DNA of 59,142 bases from Burkholderiaceae bacterium (GTDB lineage Bacteria > Pseudomonadota > Gammaproteobacteria > Burkholderiales > Burkholderiaceae_E). Made by a program: the position numbers and the translations under genes. Positions 49,602-58,989 of the stretch are shown one piece after another. Numbering within the stretch: position 1 is the first letter of the stretch; each line of letters begins with the position of its first letter. The stretch is from NCBI GenBank assembly GCA_019635275.1, contig JAHBZV010000015.1, positions 1 through 59,142 on the forward strand, in the 5' to 3' direction. Below the pieces are notes generated by a model. It saw only the letters and a list, made by a program, of their open reading frames with translations. It was not told where the DNA came from and did no database searches.

Positions 49602-50978
49602 ATGGGACGCAGGTATTTCGGCACCGACGGGGTGCGCGGTCGGGTCGGCGAAGCGCCGATCACCGCCGATTTCGTGCTGCGCCTCGGATTCGCGGCGGGC
49701 AAGGTGCTGGCCGGGGCCGCGCCGGCACAGGGGGCGGGCGGCATCGGCAGCGCCGGGGCCAGCGGCAGGCCGGCGGTGATCGTCGGCAAGGACACGCGCG
49801 TCTCGGGCTACATGCTCGAAGCGGCGCTACAGGCGGGCTTCTCGGCGGCGGGCGTCGACGTGTTGCTGTCGGGGCCGATCCCGACGCCGGCAGTCGCCTA
49901 CCTGACGCGCGCGCTGCGGCTGTCGGCCGGCGTGGTGATCAGCGCCTCGCACAACCCCTACGAGGACAACGGCATCAAGTTCTTCTCGGCCGACGGCAAC
50001 AAGCTGCCCGACGAGGTCGAGGCGGCGATCGAGGCCCAGATGGACGGGCCGATTGCCTGCGTGCCCTCGCGCAGCCTCGGTCGCGCGCGTCGCATCGACG
50101 ACGCTGCGGGCCGCTACATCGAGTTCTGCAAGAGCAGCTTTCCCGGCGCGCTCGACCTGCGCGGCCTGCGCCTGGTCGTCGACTGCGCGCACGGTGCCGG
50201 CTACCACACCACGCCGCACGTGTTCCACGAACTCGGCGCCGACGTGGTGCCCATCGGCGTGTCGCCGAACGGCCTGAACATCAACGACGGCTGCGGCGCC
50301 ACCGAGACCGAGGCGCTGCGGCGCGCCGTGATCGAGCACAAGGCCGACCTCGGCATCGCCGTGGACGGCGACGCCGACCGGTTGATGATGGTCGACGCCG
50401 CCGGGCGCCTGTACAACGGCGACGAGCTGCTGTACGTGATCGTCCGCGATCGCCGCGAGCGCGAGCCGGTACCCGGCGCGGTGGGCACGCTGATGTCGAA
50501 CCTGGGCCTCGAGCAGGCGCTCGGCAGGCTCGGCGTGCAGTTCGAGCGCGCGAAGGTCGGCGACCGCTACGTGCTCGAGACGCTGCAGCAGAAGGGTTGG
50601 CGGTACGGCGGCGAGAGTTCCGGCCACCTGCTGTGCCTCGACTGCCACACGACCGGCGACGGCACCATCAGCGCGCTGCAGGTGCTGTCGGCGATCCGCG
50701 CGAGCGGCGCGACGCTGGCTGAACTCTGCGCCGACCTGCGGATGTTCCCGCAGAAGCTCGTCAACGTGCGTATCGACAAGGGCTTCGACTGGAAGGGCAG
50801 CGAGACGCTCGCACGGGCTCGCGAGGAAGTCGAGCGCGAACTGGGCGACGAGGGCCGCATCCTGATCCGCCCCTCGGGCACCGAGCCGCTGCTCAGGCTG
50901 ATGGTCGAGGCCCGCGAGGCCGGCGTCGCCGAGCAGATGGCGCACCGGCTGGCCAGCGCGCTGGGCGACGCGCACTGA
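49602..50978 (+). CDS. glmM: Phosphoglucosamine mutase
   Basis: 458 residues, slightly longer than the usual 445. The phosphoserine loop is [12 protein letters not shown] with the active serine at about S116 (E. coli S102); the metal loop is DGDADR and the phosphate-binding loop is [10 protein letters not shown]. About 14 extra Gly/Ala residues ([16 protein letters not shown]) are inserted between the first helix and the first strand of domain 1. It makes glucosamine-1-phosphate for peptidoglycan and LPS. Confidence 0.98.
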   Translation: MGRRYFGTDGVRGRVGEAPITADFVLRLGFAAGKVLAGAAPAQGAGGIGSAGASGRPAVIVGKDTRVSGYMLEAALQAGFSAAGVDVLLSGPIPTPAVAYLTRALRLSAGVVISASHNPYEDNGIKFFSADGNKLPDEVEAAIEAQMDGPIACVPSRSLGRARRIDDAAGRYIEFCKSSFPGALDLRGLRLVVDCAHGAGYHTTPHVFHELGADVVPIGVSPNGLNINDGCGATETEALRRAVIEHKADLGIAVDGDADRLMMVDAAGRLYNGDELLYVIVRDRREREPVPGAVGTLMSNLGLEQALGRLGVQFERAKVGDRYVLETLQQKGWRYGGESSGHLLCLDCHTTGDGTISALQVLSAIRASGATLAELCADLRMFPQKLVNVRIDKGFDWKGSETLARAREEVERELGDEGRILIRPSGTEPLLRLMVEAREAGVAEQMAHRLASALGDAH

Positions 50979-51004
50979 TCGGCGCCGCGGGCGCGGAAGT
51001 GCGC

Positions 51005-51010
51005 TACAAT
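51005..51010 (+). promoter_or_regulatory. Candidate -10 of the tRNA operon
   Basis: TACAAT (5 of 6) ends 10 bases before tRNA-Pro. No clear -35 is seen. Confidence 0.45.
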
Positions 51011-51020
51011 CCCGTTCCTC

Positions 51021-51097
<77 letters not shown>

Positions 51098-51161
51098 TCG
51101 CGCTTTCGATGTCAGATGCATCCGAACCGGCATCGAGTGCGCCTTCGGCCCCGACGGAATT

Positions 51162-51238
<77 letters not shown>

Positions 51239-51245
51239 TCCCGAT

Positions 51246-51321
51246 GGTGGGCGTAGCTCAGGGGTAGAGTCCCGGATTGTGATTCCGGTTGTCGTGGGTT
51301 CGAATCCCATCGCCCACCCCA
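51246..51321 (+). tRNA. tRNA-His (anticodon GTG)
   Basis: 76 bases including the G at position -1 (51246) opposite the discriminator C, a hallmark of tRNA-His, and encoded CCA. The stem CCGGA/TCCGG has the loop TTGTGAT, anticodon GTG. Confidence 0.98.
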
Positions 51322-51327
51322 TTTCTT

Positions 51328-51357
51328 GCGTCGGTCCGTGTCGCTGCGGACCGACGC
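51328..51357. terminator. Hairpin between the tRNA operon and the convergent kinase gene
   Basis: Perfect 11-bp inverted repeat GCGTCGGTCCG/CGGACCGACGC with an 8-base loop. It lies between convergent transcription units but has no T-run on either strand. Confidence 0.5.
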
Positions 51358-51364
51358 GCGACCC

Positions 51365-53254
51365 TCAGCCCGGCCAGTCGAGCGCACGCAGCGTGAAGTA
51401 GAAGCGGCTGCCCTCGCCAGGCGAGGACTCGGCCCAGACGGTGCCGCCATGGCGCTGGACGATGCGTTGCACGGCCGCGAGTCCGACCCCGCTGCCGGGG
51501 AACTCGGTCTCCGGGTGCAGGCGCTGGAACAGGCCGAACAGACGGTCGGCGTGGCGCATGTCGAAGCCGGTGCCGTTATCCTCGACGCAGAAGATCTGGT
51601 TTCCGTTCGAGTCCCGGCGTGCGTCGAAGCGGATCGCTGCAAGCTCTCGCCGCGCCGTGTACTTCCAGGCGTTGCCGAGCAGGTTCTCCATCATCGTGCG
51701 CAGCAGCGTCGGGTCGCCCTGCGCCTGCAGTCCTTCGCCGATCTGCACGTCGACCCGGCGCCCGGGCGCGCTGCGCGCCAGTGAGTCGAGTGTCTCGCGT
51801 GCGATCCGCCCGAGGTCGACCGGCGCGGTGACCAGCGGCTGCGTCGAGGTCCGCGCCAACGCGAGCGTTGCATCGATCATCCGTTCCATGCGCGCGCAAC
51901 CCGTCAGGATGCGCTCCAGATGTTCGCGACCGGCCGGCTCGAGGTTCGCTGCGCAGTCGTCGCGCATCAGTTTCGCGTAGCCGTCGACGACGCGCAGCGG
52001 CGCGCGCAGGTCGTGCGAGATGCCGTAGGCGAGTGCTTCGAGCTCGCGGGTGCGCCGCTCGAGCTTCTGCGCATGCCGGGACACCTCTTCGCGCAGCGAA
52101 GAGTTCTCGAGCGAGCGTGCGCGCAGCGCGGCGATCTCCGCGTCGCGCGGGTCGAGCGCCAGCACCGCGGTCGGCGTTTCGGGGTCGGCCGGCTCGAGGC
52201 GGGCGAGCACCTCGATGCGCTCGCCGAATCGGTTCAGGATCGCCATCGATCGCCGAAGCGGGTGCCGCTGGCGAAGCGCCTCGGCGAGTGCAGCGACCGC
52301 CTCGACCTGGCCGGGCGCGAACAGCGCCTCGAGCGGGCAGCCTTCGAGCTCGGCCGCGCCGCGCTCGAACAACTGTTCGGCCGCTGCGTTGAGCTGCTGG
52401 ACGCCCGGCGCACCGGGGGCGTCCTGCAGCACGAGCGTCGGCTCGGAGCTCGTCTCCAGCGCGACGCGCGCGGCGTCGTCGGCGATTGCGCTCGACGCAG
52501 GATCGAGGAGTCGCGTGACCCCGGCATAGCCGGTGAAGGTGCCGTCGGCGGCGAAGCGCGGCTGCCCCGACTCGCGGACGTCCACGCAGCGGCCGTCGGC
52601 GTCGAAACGACGCAGGGTCAGGCCGTCGAAGCTGCGTCGATCGGCAATCGAGGCGTTGGCGCTGAGCCAGCGCGCGCCGTCCAGGGGGGTCGCGTGCTCG
52701 AACTGCGCCTGCCCGAGCAGGCCGAGCCGCTTGCGCTGCGGCAGCGCAGGTTCGAACTCGACGCGTGTGAATCGCCCCTCGGGGTCGGTTTCCCAGTAGA
52801 TGATCTCGCCCAGCGTGCGGATCGTCGCGAGTTGCCGGTCGCGATCGTCGATGATCGACGCCGCCGCGTCCACCAGAGTGCCGAGCCGCGCCAGCGCCGT
52901 CGCGATCGGCTCGAGCGCGGTCCGCTCGTAACCGGTCGCTGGACGCCGATATTCTCCGAGCGCGATCCGCGACGCGTCGGCGGCCAGGCGCGACAGCTCG
53001 CGGCGCGTGCGCGAGGATTCGCGCCAGGCGACGAACGCGGTGCCGGCGGCGACGAGCGCGCTGCAGGCCAGCAGCACGGTCGCCCAGAACGGTTGCGACC
53101 CGGGCAAGATGCCGCCGGTGTCGCCGGCGTCCGCCGTCGATCGGGCCGCGATCAGCAATCCGAAGATCAGGATCGAAAACGCGGCAAGCAGGGCCGCAGC
53201 GATGATCGAATCGGACCGGAACATTCCGGCCGATCGGGCGTCAGGAGTGGTCAC
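51365..53254 (-). CDS. Membrane PAS-type sensor histidine kinase
   Basis: 629 residues. Two membrane segments (about 17-36 and 56-76) are followed by a linker, two PAS-like regions (about 145-260 and 275-380), a coiled coil, a HisKA domain with H414 in GISHDLRAPLR, and a HATPase domain with N (MENLLGNAWKY), G1 (VEDNGTGFD) and G2 (GSGVGLAAV) boxes. The kinase core resembles that of bacteriophytochrome-type and Cph1-like kinases. No adjacent receiver gene, so its partner is unknown. Divergent from the c-di-GMP pair, with which it shares a 125-base upstream region. Confidence 0.92.
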   Translation of the reverse strand: MTTPDARSAGMFRSDSIIAAALLAAFSILIFGLLIAARSTADAGDTGGILPGSQPFWATVLLACSALVAAGTAFVAWRESSRTRRELSRLAADASRIALGEYRRPATGYERTALEPIATALARLGTLVDAAASIIDDRDRQLATIRTLGEIIYWETDPEGRFTRVEFEPALPQRKRLGLLGQAQFEHATPLDGARWLSANASIADRRSFDGLTLRRFDADGRCVDVRESGQPRFAADGTFTGYAGVTRLLDPASSAIADDAARVALETSSEPTLVLQDAPGAPGVQQLNAAAEQLFERGAAELEGCPLEALFAPGQVEAVAALAEALRQRHPLRRSMAILNRFGERIEVLARLEPADPETPTAVLALDPRDAEIAALRARSLENSSLREEVSRHAQKLERRTRELEALAYGISHDLRAPLRVVDGYAKLMRDDCAANLEPAGREHLERILTGCARMERMIDATLALARTSTQPLVTAPVDLGRIARETLDSLARSAPGRRVDVQIGEGLQAQGDPTLLRTMMENLLGNAWKYTARRELAAIRFDARRDSNGNQIFCVEDNGTGFDMRHADRLFGLFQRLHPETEFPGSGVGLAAVQRIVQRHGGTVWAESSPGEGSRFYFTLRALDWPG

Positions 53255-53281
53255 CGGGAGACGTACGGTCGGTCAGCGGCC

Positions 53282-53308
53282 TAAATCTACCCGAACTCCT
53301 GACGAAAA
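53282..53308 (+). promoter_or_regulatory. Candidate sigma-28 (FliA) promoter
   Basis: TAAA, exactly 15 bases, then GACGAAAA (6 of 8 to GCCGATAA). It lies 72 bases before the EAL protein gene, whose neighbourhood includes the flagellar gene fliR. Confidence 0.5.
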
Positions 53309-53379
53309 CAAGGGATGACGCGCGTTCGGCGCCCGGTTGCGCGTTTCTTCGGCACGAACTGGCGGGAAAACGACACACG

Positions 53380-55656
53380 ATGAGTGATTCAACGGCAACG
53401 CCCTCCGCGCGACCGGATCCCCTGGAGCGCCGCGCGCTGATCGTTCTGGTCGATGGCGATGCAGATTGGCGGGCGTCGGCCGCAGGCGCGCTGCGAGGGC
53501 ACGGCTACGATGTCGTCGCATGCGGGTCGCTGAAGGAAGTTCCTCGCGAGGCTCTCCGCCAGGACATTTCGCGCGCGGCAGACCTCCTGGTCGTGGATGC
53601 GGCGCTCGCCGATGTCGCGACGCGACGCGCAGCCGTCGGCGAGGACCAGCCAGCGTCGTTCGGCGACTGCCCGGTGCTGATTCTTGCCGGCGCGCGCGAC
53701 GACGACGCGATCGAGCGCGCCCTCGAAGCAGACGCCGCCGACTTCTTCATTCGCTCGACGCACTGGCAGCTGCTCGTCGAGCGCGTGCGGCGACTGTGCC
53801 ACATGGCCGACATGAAGCGAGAACTCCTCGCCAGCCACGATCGCCTCGCGCGGGCGCACACCTCGGCGCGCGTGGGCACGTTCGACTTCGACCTCGGGTC
53901 CCGGACGTTTCACGGTTCGACCGGAAGCTTCTCGATCCTGGGATTCGATTCGCCGCGCACCGCAATCAGCGCCGACGAATTCCTGCGGCTGGTGCCGCGC
54001 GATCGGCACGAGGCGCTGTTCAGCGCGACCGACCACGCGATCCGCGCAGACGTGCCGTTCGCGCTGGAGCTTCCGTTGCGCAAGGTCGGCGGAGACTGGA
54101 TGACCGTGCGGGTGGAAGCCGAGCCCAGGCGCAATTCGAACGGGCGGATCGCGATGCTGCGTGGCGTGATCCGCGACATGACCGAGAGCGTGCGCGCCGA
54201 GCGGGACATGGAGCGCCTGATCAGCGCGGACCCGCTCACCGGGCTTCCCAACCGCAACCGGTTCCTCGCGCTGTGCACGGAGGCGGTCGCCGAGGCGCGA
54301 CGTCACGGCCGGCAGGTGGCGGTCGTGGCGATCGACCTGGACCGATTCACGCAGATCAACGAATCGCTCGGGCAGGTGGCCGGGGACGAGGCGATCTGCG
54401 CCATTGCCGAGCGGCTTGCGGGCGAGCTCGCGCGACTCGCCGGGTCGGGCCAGTGCCGCGGTGACGGCCGCCCGGGTGGCGGGCCCGGGTCCGAAGCGGC
54501 TGCGCGAGCGGAGGCAGTGCTGGCCCGACTCCCGGGAGACGAGTTCGCGGTCCTGGTGCCGATGGTGCTGGACCTGTGGCACGTCGACGCAATGGTCGAC
54601 GCGCTGCTGCGCGACCTGGGCCGGCCGCTGACGATCGCCGGCACCGAGTGCTTCGTCACCGCCTGCGCCGGCATTGCGCTGTATCCGCGCGACGGCGACA
54701 CGGCTGGGCTGCTGCTCGCGCACGCGGACTCTGCGCTGGCCGACGCAAAGCTGCGCGGCAGCCGCTCGTTCCGCTGGTATGCGCCGGCGCCGAACGTCGA
54801 CGCGCGCGCGCGACTGAAGATGCTGAGCGGCCTGCACAAGGCGATCGAGCGCGGCGAGCTCTCGCTGAGCTATCAGCCCTGCGTCGACGTGGTGCACGGC
54901 ACGCTGATCGGCGTCGAGGCGCTGGCGCGCTGGCGCCACCACGGGATGGTCGTGCCGCCGACCGAGTTCATTCCGCTGGCCGAGCAGAGTGGACTGATCG
55001 TGCAGATCGGCGAGTGGGCGATCCGCGAGGCGAGCCGTCAGATCCGGACGTGGCGCGACCAGGGGCTGCGCGTGCCGAAGGTGTCTGTCAACATCTCGAC
55101 GCTGCACTTCGAGAAGCCGTCGCTGGCCGAGACGGTGCGAGACGCGATCGTCGAGCACCGGCTGGAGCCGGGGATGCTGGAGATCGAGCTGACCGAGTCG
55201 TGCATGGTGCGCGACTTCAGCCGCACGCTCGGGGCACTGCATGCGTTGCGCGACCTGGGCGTCGTGCTGTCCCTGGACGATTTCGGAACCGGCTATTCGT
55301 CGCTCTCGTACCTGACGCGGTTGCCGATCGGCAAGCTGAAGGTCGACCGCAGCTTCGTGCGGCTTCTCGGCGTGTCGGCCGAGGGCGAGGCGGTGGTGCG
55401 CGCGATCATCGCGCTCGGCCGCAGCTTGCGCCTGCAGGTGGTCGCCGAGGGCGTGGAGGACGTCGCCCAGGCGCGCGCGCTGCTCGGCATGAAGTGCCAC
55501 GCGATGCAGGGCTTCCTGCTGGCACACCCGGTCGCCGCGAGCCAGCTCCCGGAAGAGATGGCCCGAATCGCGGAACGGGCCCGCCTTGCCAGTGACCGCA
55601 CTGCGCCGGCTCGCCGCGCGCGCATCGGCAGCGCGTATCACGGAGTCGTGCAATGA
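53380..55656 (+). CDS. c-di-GMP phosphodiesterase: pseudo-receiver, PAS, altered GGDEF, EAL
   Basis: 758 residues. Residues 18-135 look like a receiver with D73 as possible phosphate site, but the conserved Lys-Pro near its end is replaced (FFIRSTH), so it is probably degenerate. A PAS domain follows (about 160-275), then a GGDEF domain whose motif reads P385-G-D-E-F with a Gly/Arg-rich insertion before it, so cyclase activity is doubtful. The EAL domain is complete: E513-A-L, ELTES, DDFGTGYSS, KVDRSF and EGVED. It should hydrolyse c-di-GMP to pGpG. Its stop overlaps the next start (ATGA). Confidence 0.93.
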   Translation: MSDSTATPSARPDPLERRALIVLVDGDADWRASAAGALRGHGYDVVACGSLKEVPREALRQDISRAADLLVVDAALADVATRRAAVGEDQPASFGDCPVLILAGARDDDAIERALEADAADFFIRSTHWQLLVERVRRLCHMADMKRELLASHDRLARAHTSARVGTFDFDLGSRTFHGSTGSFSILGFDSPRTAISADEFLRLVPRDRHEALFSATDHAIRADVPFALELPLRKVGGDWMTVRVEAEPRRNSNGRIAMLRGVIRDMTESVRAERDMERLISADPLTGLPNRNRFLALCTEAVAEARRHGRQVAVVAIDLDRFTQINESLGQVAGDEAICAIAERLAGELARLAGSGQCRGDGRPGGGPGSEAAARAEAVLARLPGDEFAVLVPMVLDLWHVDAMVDALLRDLGRPLTIAGTECFVTACAGIALYPRDGDTAGLLLAHADSALADAKLRGSRSFRWYAPAPNVDARARLKMLSGLHKAIERGELSLSYQPCVDVVHGTLIGVEALARWRHHGMVVPPTEFIPLAEQSGLIVQIGEWAIREASRQIRTWRDQGLRVPKVSVNISTLHFEKPSLAETVRDAIVEHRLEPGMLEIELTESCMVRDFSRTLGALHALRDLGVVLSLDDFGTGYSSLSYLTRLPIGKLKVDRSFVRLLGVSAEGEAVVRAIIALGRSLRLQVVAEGVEDVAQARALLGMKCHAMQGFLLAHPVAASQLPEEMARIAERARLASDRTAPARRARIGSAYHGVVQ

Positions 55657-57143
55657 ACTGCGACGCACCCGTCGAAGCCGCGGCCGCCCAGCGCGCGCGC
55701 GCCGCACTGCGCCACCTGGCGCAGCGCCGGCTGCCGCCGACACCGGACCAGTACGCGATGGCCTGGCGCGCAGTCGGCGGGGCCGACGCATGCCGGGGCC
55801 GGGATGAACTCGGCGGCACGCTGGGCCAGCTGATCGCACACCTGCTGCGCCAGCTCGAGCTCCCGCACCGTCACTGGACGGCGGCGCGCAAGAAGGAAGC
55901 ACTCGGGCGGCTGCTCGCCGCACACGGCTCCGAGCCCGCCGCGCTGGTCGAGCGCCTGAACCGGCTGATCGACAGCTGGCAGTCGGTGCCGATCGACGGT
56001 CCGGCCGACCCGTCGGCCTTGCCCCGAGCGCCGGGCCCGGCGGCCGGTCGAGCGGCCGTCGCCAACGCGGCGCCGGCCGGCCCTCTCGTCCCGGATGCCG
56101 CACACTCGCCGCCGCCGCCGCGCCTGCAGCGTCTCGTCGACGACATGACCGACCTGCTGGTCGCGGTCTGCGACACGGTGCCCGCGCTGGTGGAGGAGGA
56201 GGCGTGGGTGCGCCAGCAGTTCGACGCCATCCGCGACATGCTGCGGCCGGCCGGCGGCGTGCCCGACCGGCGCGACATGGCGCAGGCGCGTGCGCTGCTC
56301 AGGCGCACGGCCGAGGAGCACCAGCGGCTGCTGAAGATGCGCCGCGACTCGCTTCAGATGATGAAGACGATGATCGCGCAGTGCATCGACTGGCTGCGTG
56401 CGCTGACCGAGTCCAGCGGACGCTTCGGCGGCAAGCTGAACACCTTCGTCGAGGAGATCGAGCGCTCGCCCGACCTGCCGGCGCTGGCCGGCACGGTGCG
56501 TCACCTGATCGAGGAGACCCGGTCGATGTACGCCGAGATCGACGCCTCGAAGACCGATTTCGTGCAGGCGAGCGAACGCGCGCGATTGCTCGAGGACGAG
56601 GTGAGCCGGCTCGCGAGCGAACTGAGCGCCGCCAGCGCCCAGGTGATGACCGACCACCTGACCAGCCTCCTGAATCGCCGCGGCCTCGAACGCTCGTTCG
56701 ACGAACTGGCCGGGCGCTGCCGCAGCGAGCGGCGCGCGCTTTCGCTCGCGCTGCTCGACGTCGACGACTTCAAGCGGCTCAACGACGCGCTCGGCCACCA
56801 GGCCGGCGACGACGCTCTGCGCCACCTCGGCAGGCTCCTGCGCGTGCGCGTGCGGCCGGTCGACCTCAGCGCACGCTATGGCGGCGAGGAGTTCGTGATC
56901 CTGTTGCCCGATCTCGACGAGGCGCAGGCCGCCGAAGCAGTACGCGCGGTGCAACGGGCGCTGACCTCCGACGTCTTCCTTCATCACTCGCGCCAGGTGT
57001 TCATCACGTTCTCGGCGGGCGTTGCGCGCGTGCGCGACGGCGAGGCACTGGACGACGCGGTGGCGCGCGCCGACGACGCGATGTACGAGGCCAAGCGCTC
57101 TGGGAAGAACCGCGTATGCGTCGCCGCCCGGCCTGCGGGGTGA
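55653..57143 (+). CDS. Diguanylate cyclase with intact GGEEF and I-site
   Basis: 496 residues. The C-terminal GGDEF domain (about 320-490) has an intact G410-G-E-E-F motif and, five residues before it, R401-P-V-D404, the RxxD product-inhibition site. The N-terminal 320 residues are predicted helical with a coiled coil before the catalytic domain (LEDEVSRLASELSAASAQV) and no membrane segment, similar to the long helical N-terminal regions of cytosolic cyclases. It makes c-di-GMP, the opposite of its coupled neighbour. Confidence 0.93.
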   Translation: MNCDAPVEAAAAQRARAALRHLAQRRLPPTPDQYAMAWRAVGGADACRGRDELGGTLGQLIAHLLRQLELPHRHWTAARKKEALGRLLAAHGSEPAALVERLNRLIDSWQSVPIDGPADPSALPRAPGPAAGRAAVANAAPAGPLVPDAAHSPPPPRLQRLVDDMTDLLVAVCDTVPALVEEEAWVRQQFDAIRDMLRPAGGVPDRRDMAQARALLRRTAEEHQRLLKMRRDSLQMMKTMIAQCIDWLRALTESSGRFGGKLNTFVEEIERSPDLPALAGTVRHLIEETRSMYAEIDASKTDFVQASERARLLEDEVSRLASELSAASAQVMTDHLTSLLNRRGLERSFDELAGRCRSERRALSLALLDVDDFKRLNDALGHQAGDDALRHLGRLLRVRVRPVDLSARYGGEEFVILLPDLDEAQAAEAVRAVQRALTSDVFLHHSRQVFITFSAGVARVRDGEALDDAVARADDAMYEAKRSGKNRVCVAARPAG

Positions 57144-57159
57144 GGCGTGGCGCCCGGCT

Positions 57160-57792
57160 TCAGTCGATCAGCCGGTGCCGCAGTGCGTACGAGGCCAGCT
57201 CTGCGTTGCTCGACACGCCGAGCTTCTCGAGCACGCGCGCGCGATAGACACTGACCGTCTTGGGCGACAGCGCGAGCGCCTCGGCGATCTCCGAGAGGCG
57301 GCGGCCGGCAGCAATCATCATCAGCGTCTGCATTTCGCGCTCCGACAGGGCGTCGTGCGGCGCGCTGGCGCCCTTGCCGGTGACGTTGTCGAGCAGCAGC
57401 TGGGCGATTTCCGGCGTCACGTACTTGCGACCGGTCGCCACCGTGCGCACCGCGTCGACGATCTGCTGAGGTTCGGCCGACTTGTTCAGGTAGGCCATCG
57501 CACCGGCGCGCAGGGCGCGGATTCCGTACTGGTCCTCGGGGTACTGCGAGAGCACGACGACGCGCACGCGGCTGCCTTCGGCGGCGAGCGCGCCAAGCAC
57601 GTCGATGCCGCCGCGTCCCGGCAGATTCAGATCGAGCAGCAACACGTGGCAGTCCACCTCGCGAATCAGGGCGCGAAACTCGGCGTAGTCGGCGGCTTCG
57701 CCGACGACCTCGATGCCCCCGGCGTCGGTCAGTGTCTCGCGCAGGCCACGCCGGATCAGCGCGTGATCGTCGACCAATACGACCCGGATCAT
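57160..57792 (-). CDS. NarL/FixJ-type response regulator
   Basis: 210 residues. The receiver has the acidic pair D8-D9, phosphate site D54 (LLLDLNLPG) and the conserved lysine in AYLNKSAEP. A LuxR-type helix-turn-helix occupies about 145-205 (LSEREMQTLMMIAAGRRLSEIA, SPKTVSVYRARVLEKL). Its ATG overlaps the stop of the upstream kinase gene (ATGA), so the two form a cognate pair. Confidence 0.96.
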   Translation of the reverse strand: MIRVVLVDDHALIRRGLRETLTDAGGIEVVGEAADYAEFRALIREVDCHVLLLDLNLPGRGGIDVLGALAAEGSRVRVVVLSQYPEDQYGIRALRAGAMAYLNKSAEPQQIVDAVRTVATGRKYVTPEIAQLLLDNVTGKGASAPHDALSEREMQTLMMIAAGRRLSEIAEALALSPKTVSVYRARVLEKLGVSSNAELASYALRHRLID

Positions 57793-58922
57793 CGTGTTGC
57801 TCCGTCGGAAGCGGCGCCGTCGGAAGGCGCGCGGTCGGCGCGCACCGGCAGCGACAGCAGCACGCAGGTGCCTCGCGCGCCTGGCGATACGTCGAGCCAG
57901 CCGCCAGCGCGGGCGGCACGTTCGGCCAGCCCGCGCAGGCCGAAGGAAGCCGGCTTGTCGAGGTCGCTCGAGCGCAGGCCCACGCCGTCATCCGCGATCT
58001 CCAGGGAGAGCTCGTTCGCGCCGACCACGAGGCCGACGCGCACCGATGACGCCTGAGCGTGCTTGGTCACGTTGGTGAGGGCCTCCTGGAGGGTCCGGTA
58101 GACGGTCATCGCGGTGACTGTGCCGAGAGCGAGCGTATCGACGTTGCTCGAGAACGCGACGGCGACCCCGGTGCGTCGGCGGAAGTCCTCGATCTGCCAG
58201 TGCAGCGCCTCGAGCAGGCCGGCGTCGAGCACGGGCGGTCTCAGGTTGCGCTGGATTCGCTGAGTCGCCTGCATCGCCTGCGTCAGCGTCTGCTTCGCGT
58301 AGCGGGCGCGCTCGGCGCTGCGCTCTTCGCCGCTTCGCTCGATCCACGACAGGTCGAAACGCAGCGCGGTGAGCAGCCCGCCGACGTCGTCGTGGATCTC
58401 GCGCGCGATGGCACTGCGCTCCTCGTCGACGACCGTGTCGAGGTGCGCGAGCAGTTCGCGAAGCCGCAGCTGCGACTGCTCGAGCTCGCGTGCCGTGCGC
58501 AGGCGCTCGCGCCTCGCCTCGGCGGCTGCAAGCGCGTTGAGCAGCGCGGGCCCGAGGCGCGCCAGGCGTCCCTTGACCAGGAAGTCGTCGGCGCCTTCGC
58601 GCATCGCGGCGACCGCGGTCTCTTCGCCGATCAGCCCCGAGACGATGATGAACGGCAGGATCAGTCCGCTGGCCCGCACGACCTGCAGCGCCTCGGTGCT
58701 CGAGAAGCGGGGCAGGTGATGGTCGGAGATGACCGCGTCCCAGCGCGCCTCGGCCAGCGCACGGATCAGCTCGTCGCGCTCCTCGACGCGCCGCGCGTCG
58801 ACGTGGATCCGCTCGCGCGCGAGCGTCGCCAGCAGGAGCTCGTAGTCGACCTGCGAGTCCTCGACCACCAGGAGGCGGATGGTCTGCGGGGGGTCTGGCG
58901 GGGCGGCGGCGGGGAGCGACAC
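57789..58922 (-). CDS. Receiver-HisKA_3 sensor histidine kinase
   Basis: 377 residues, soluble. An N-terminal receiver (about 15-130) has D67 and K117. A coiled coil leads to a HisKA_3 dimerisation domain with H177 (AREIHDDVGG), then a HATPase_c domain (ALTNVTKHAQ, IADDGVGL, GLRGLAERA). NarX/DegS-like kinases of this class phosphorylate NarL-type regulators, here the coupled downstream gene. The input is probably another kinase acting on D67. It lies 67 bases downstream of fliR on the same strand. Confidence 0.94.
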   Translation of the reverse strand: MSLPAAAPPDPPQTIRLLVVEDSQVDYELLLATLARERIHVDARRVEERDELIRALAEARWDAVISDHHLPRFSSTEALQVVRASGLILPFIIVSGLIGEETAVAAMREGADDFLVKGRLARLGPALLNALAAAEARRERLRTARELEQSQLRLRELLAHLDTVVDEERSAIAREIHDDVGGLLTALRFDLSWIERSGEERSAERARYAKQTLTQAMQATQRIQRNLRPPVLDAGLLEALHWQIEDFRRRTGVAVAFSSNVDTLALGTVTAMTVYRTLQEALTNVTKHAQASSVRVGLVVGANELSLEIADDGVGLRSSDLDKPASFGLRGLAERAARAGGWLDVSPGARGTCVLLSLPVRADRAPSDGAASDGATR

Positions 58923-58989
58923 TTCGGCGGGCGACTGGGGTGGCGACGGCCCGATTGTACGGACTCCGACGGGTCGGCGGCGCCGGCCG

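Noticed and set aside
51328-51357. attachment site or integrated element next to the tRNA cluster
   Set aside because: There is no integrase gene and no repeat of a tRNA 3' end in the window; the inverted repeat is explained as a transcription-end hairpin.
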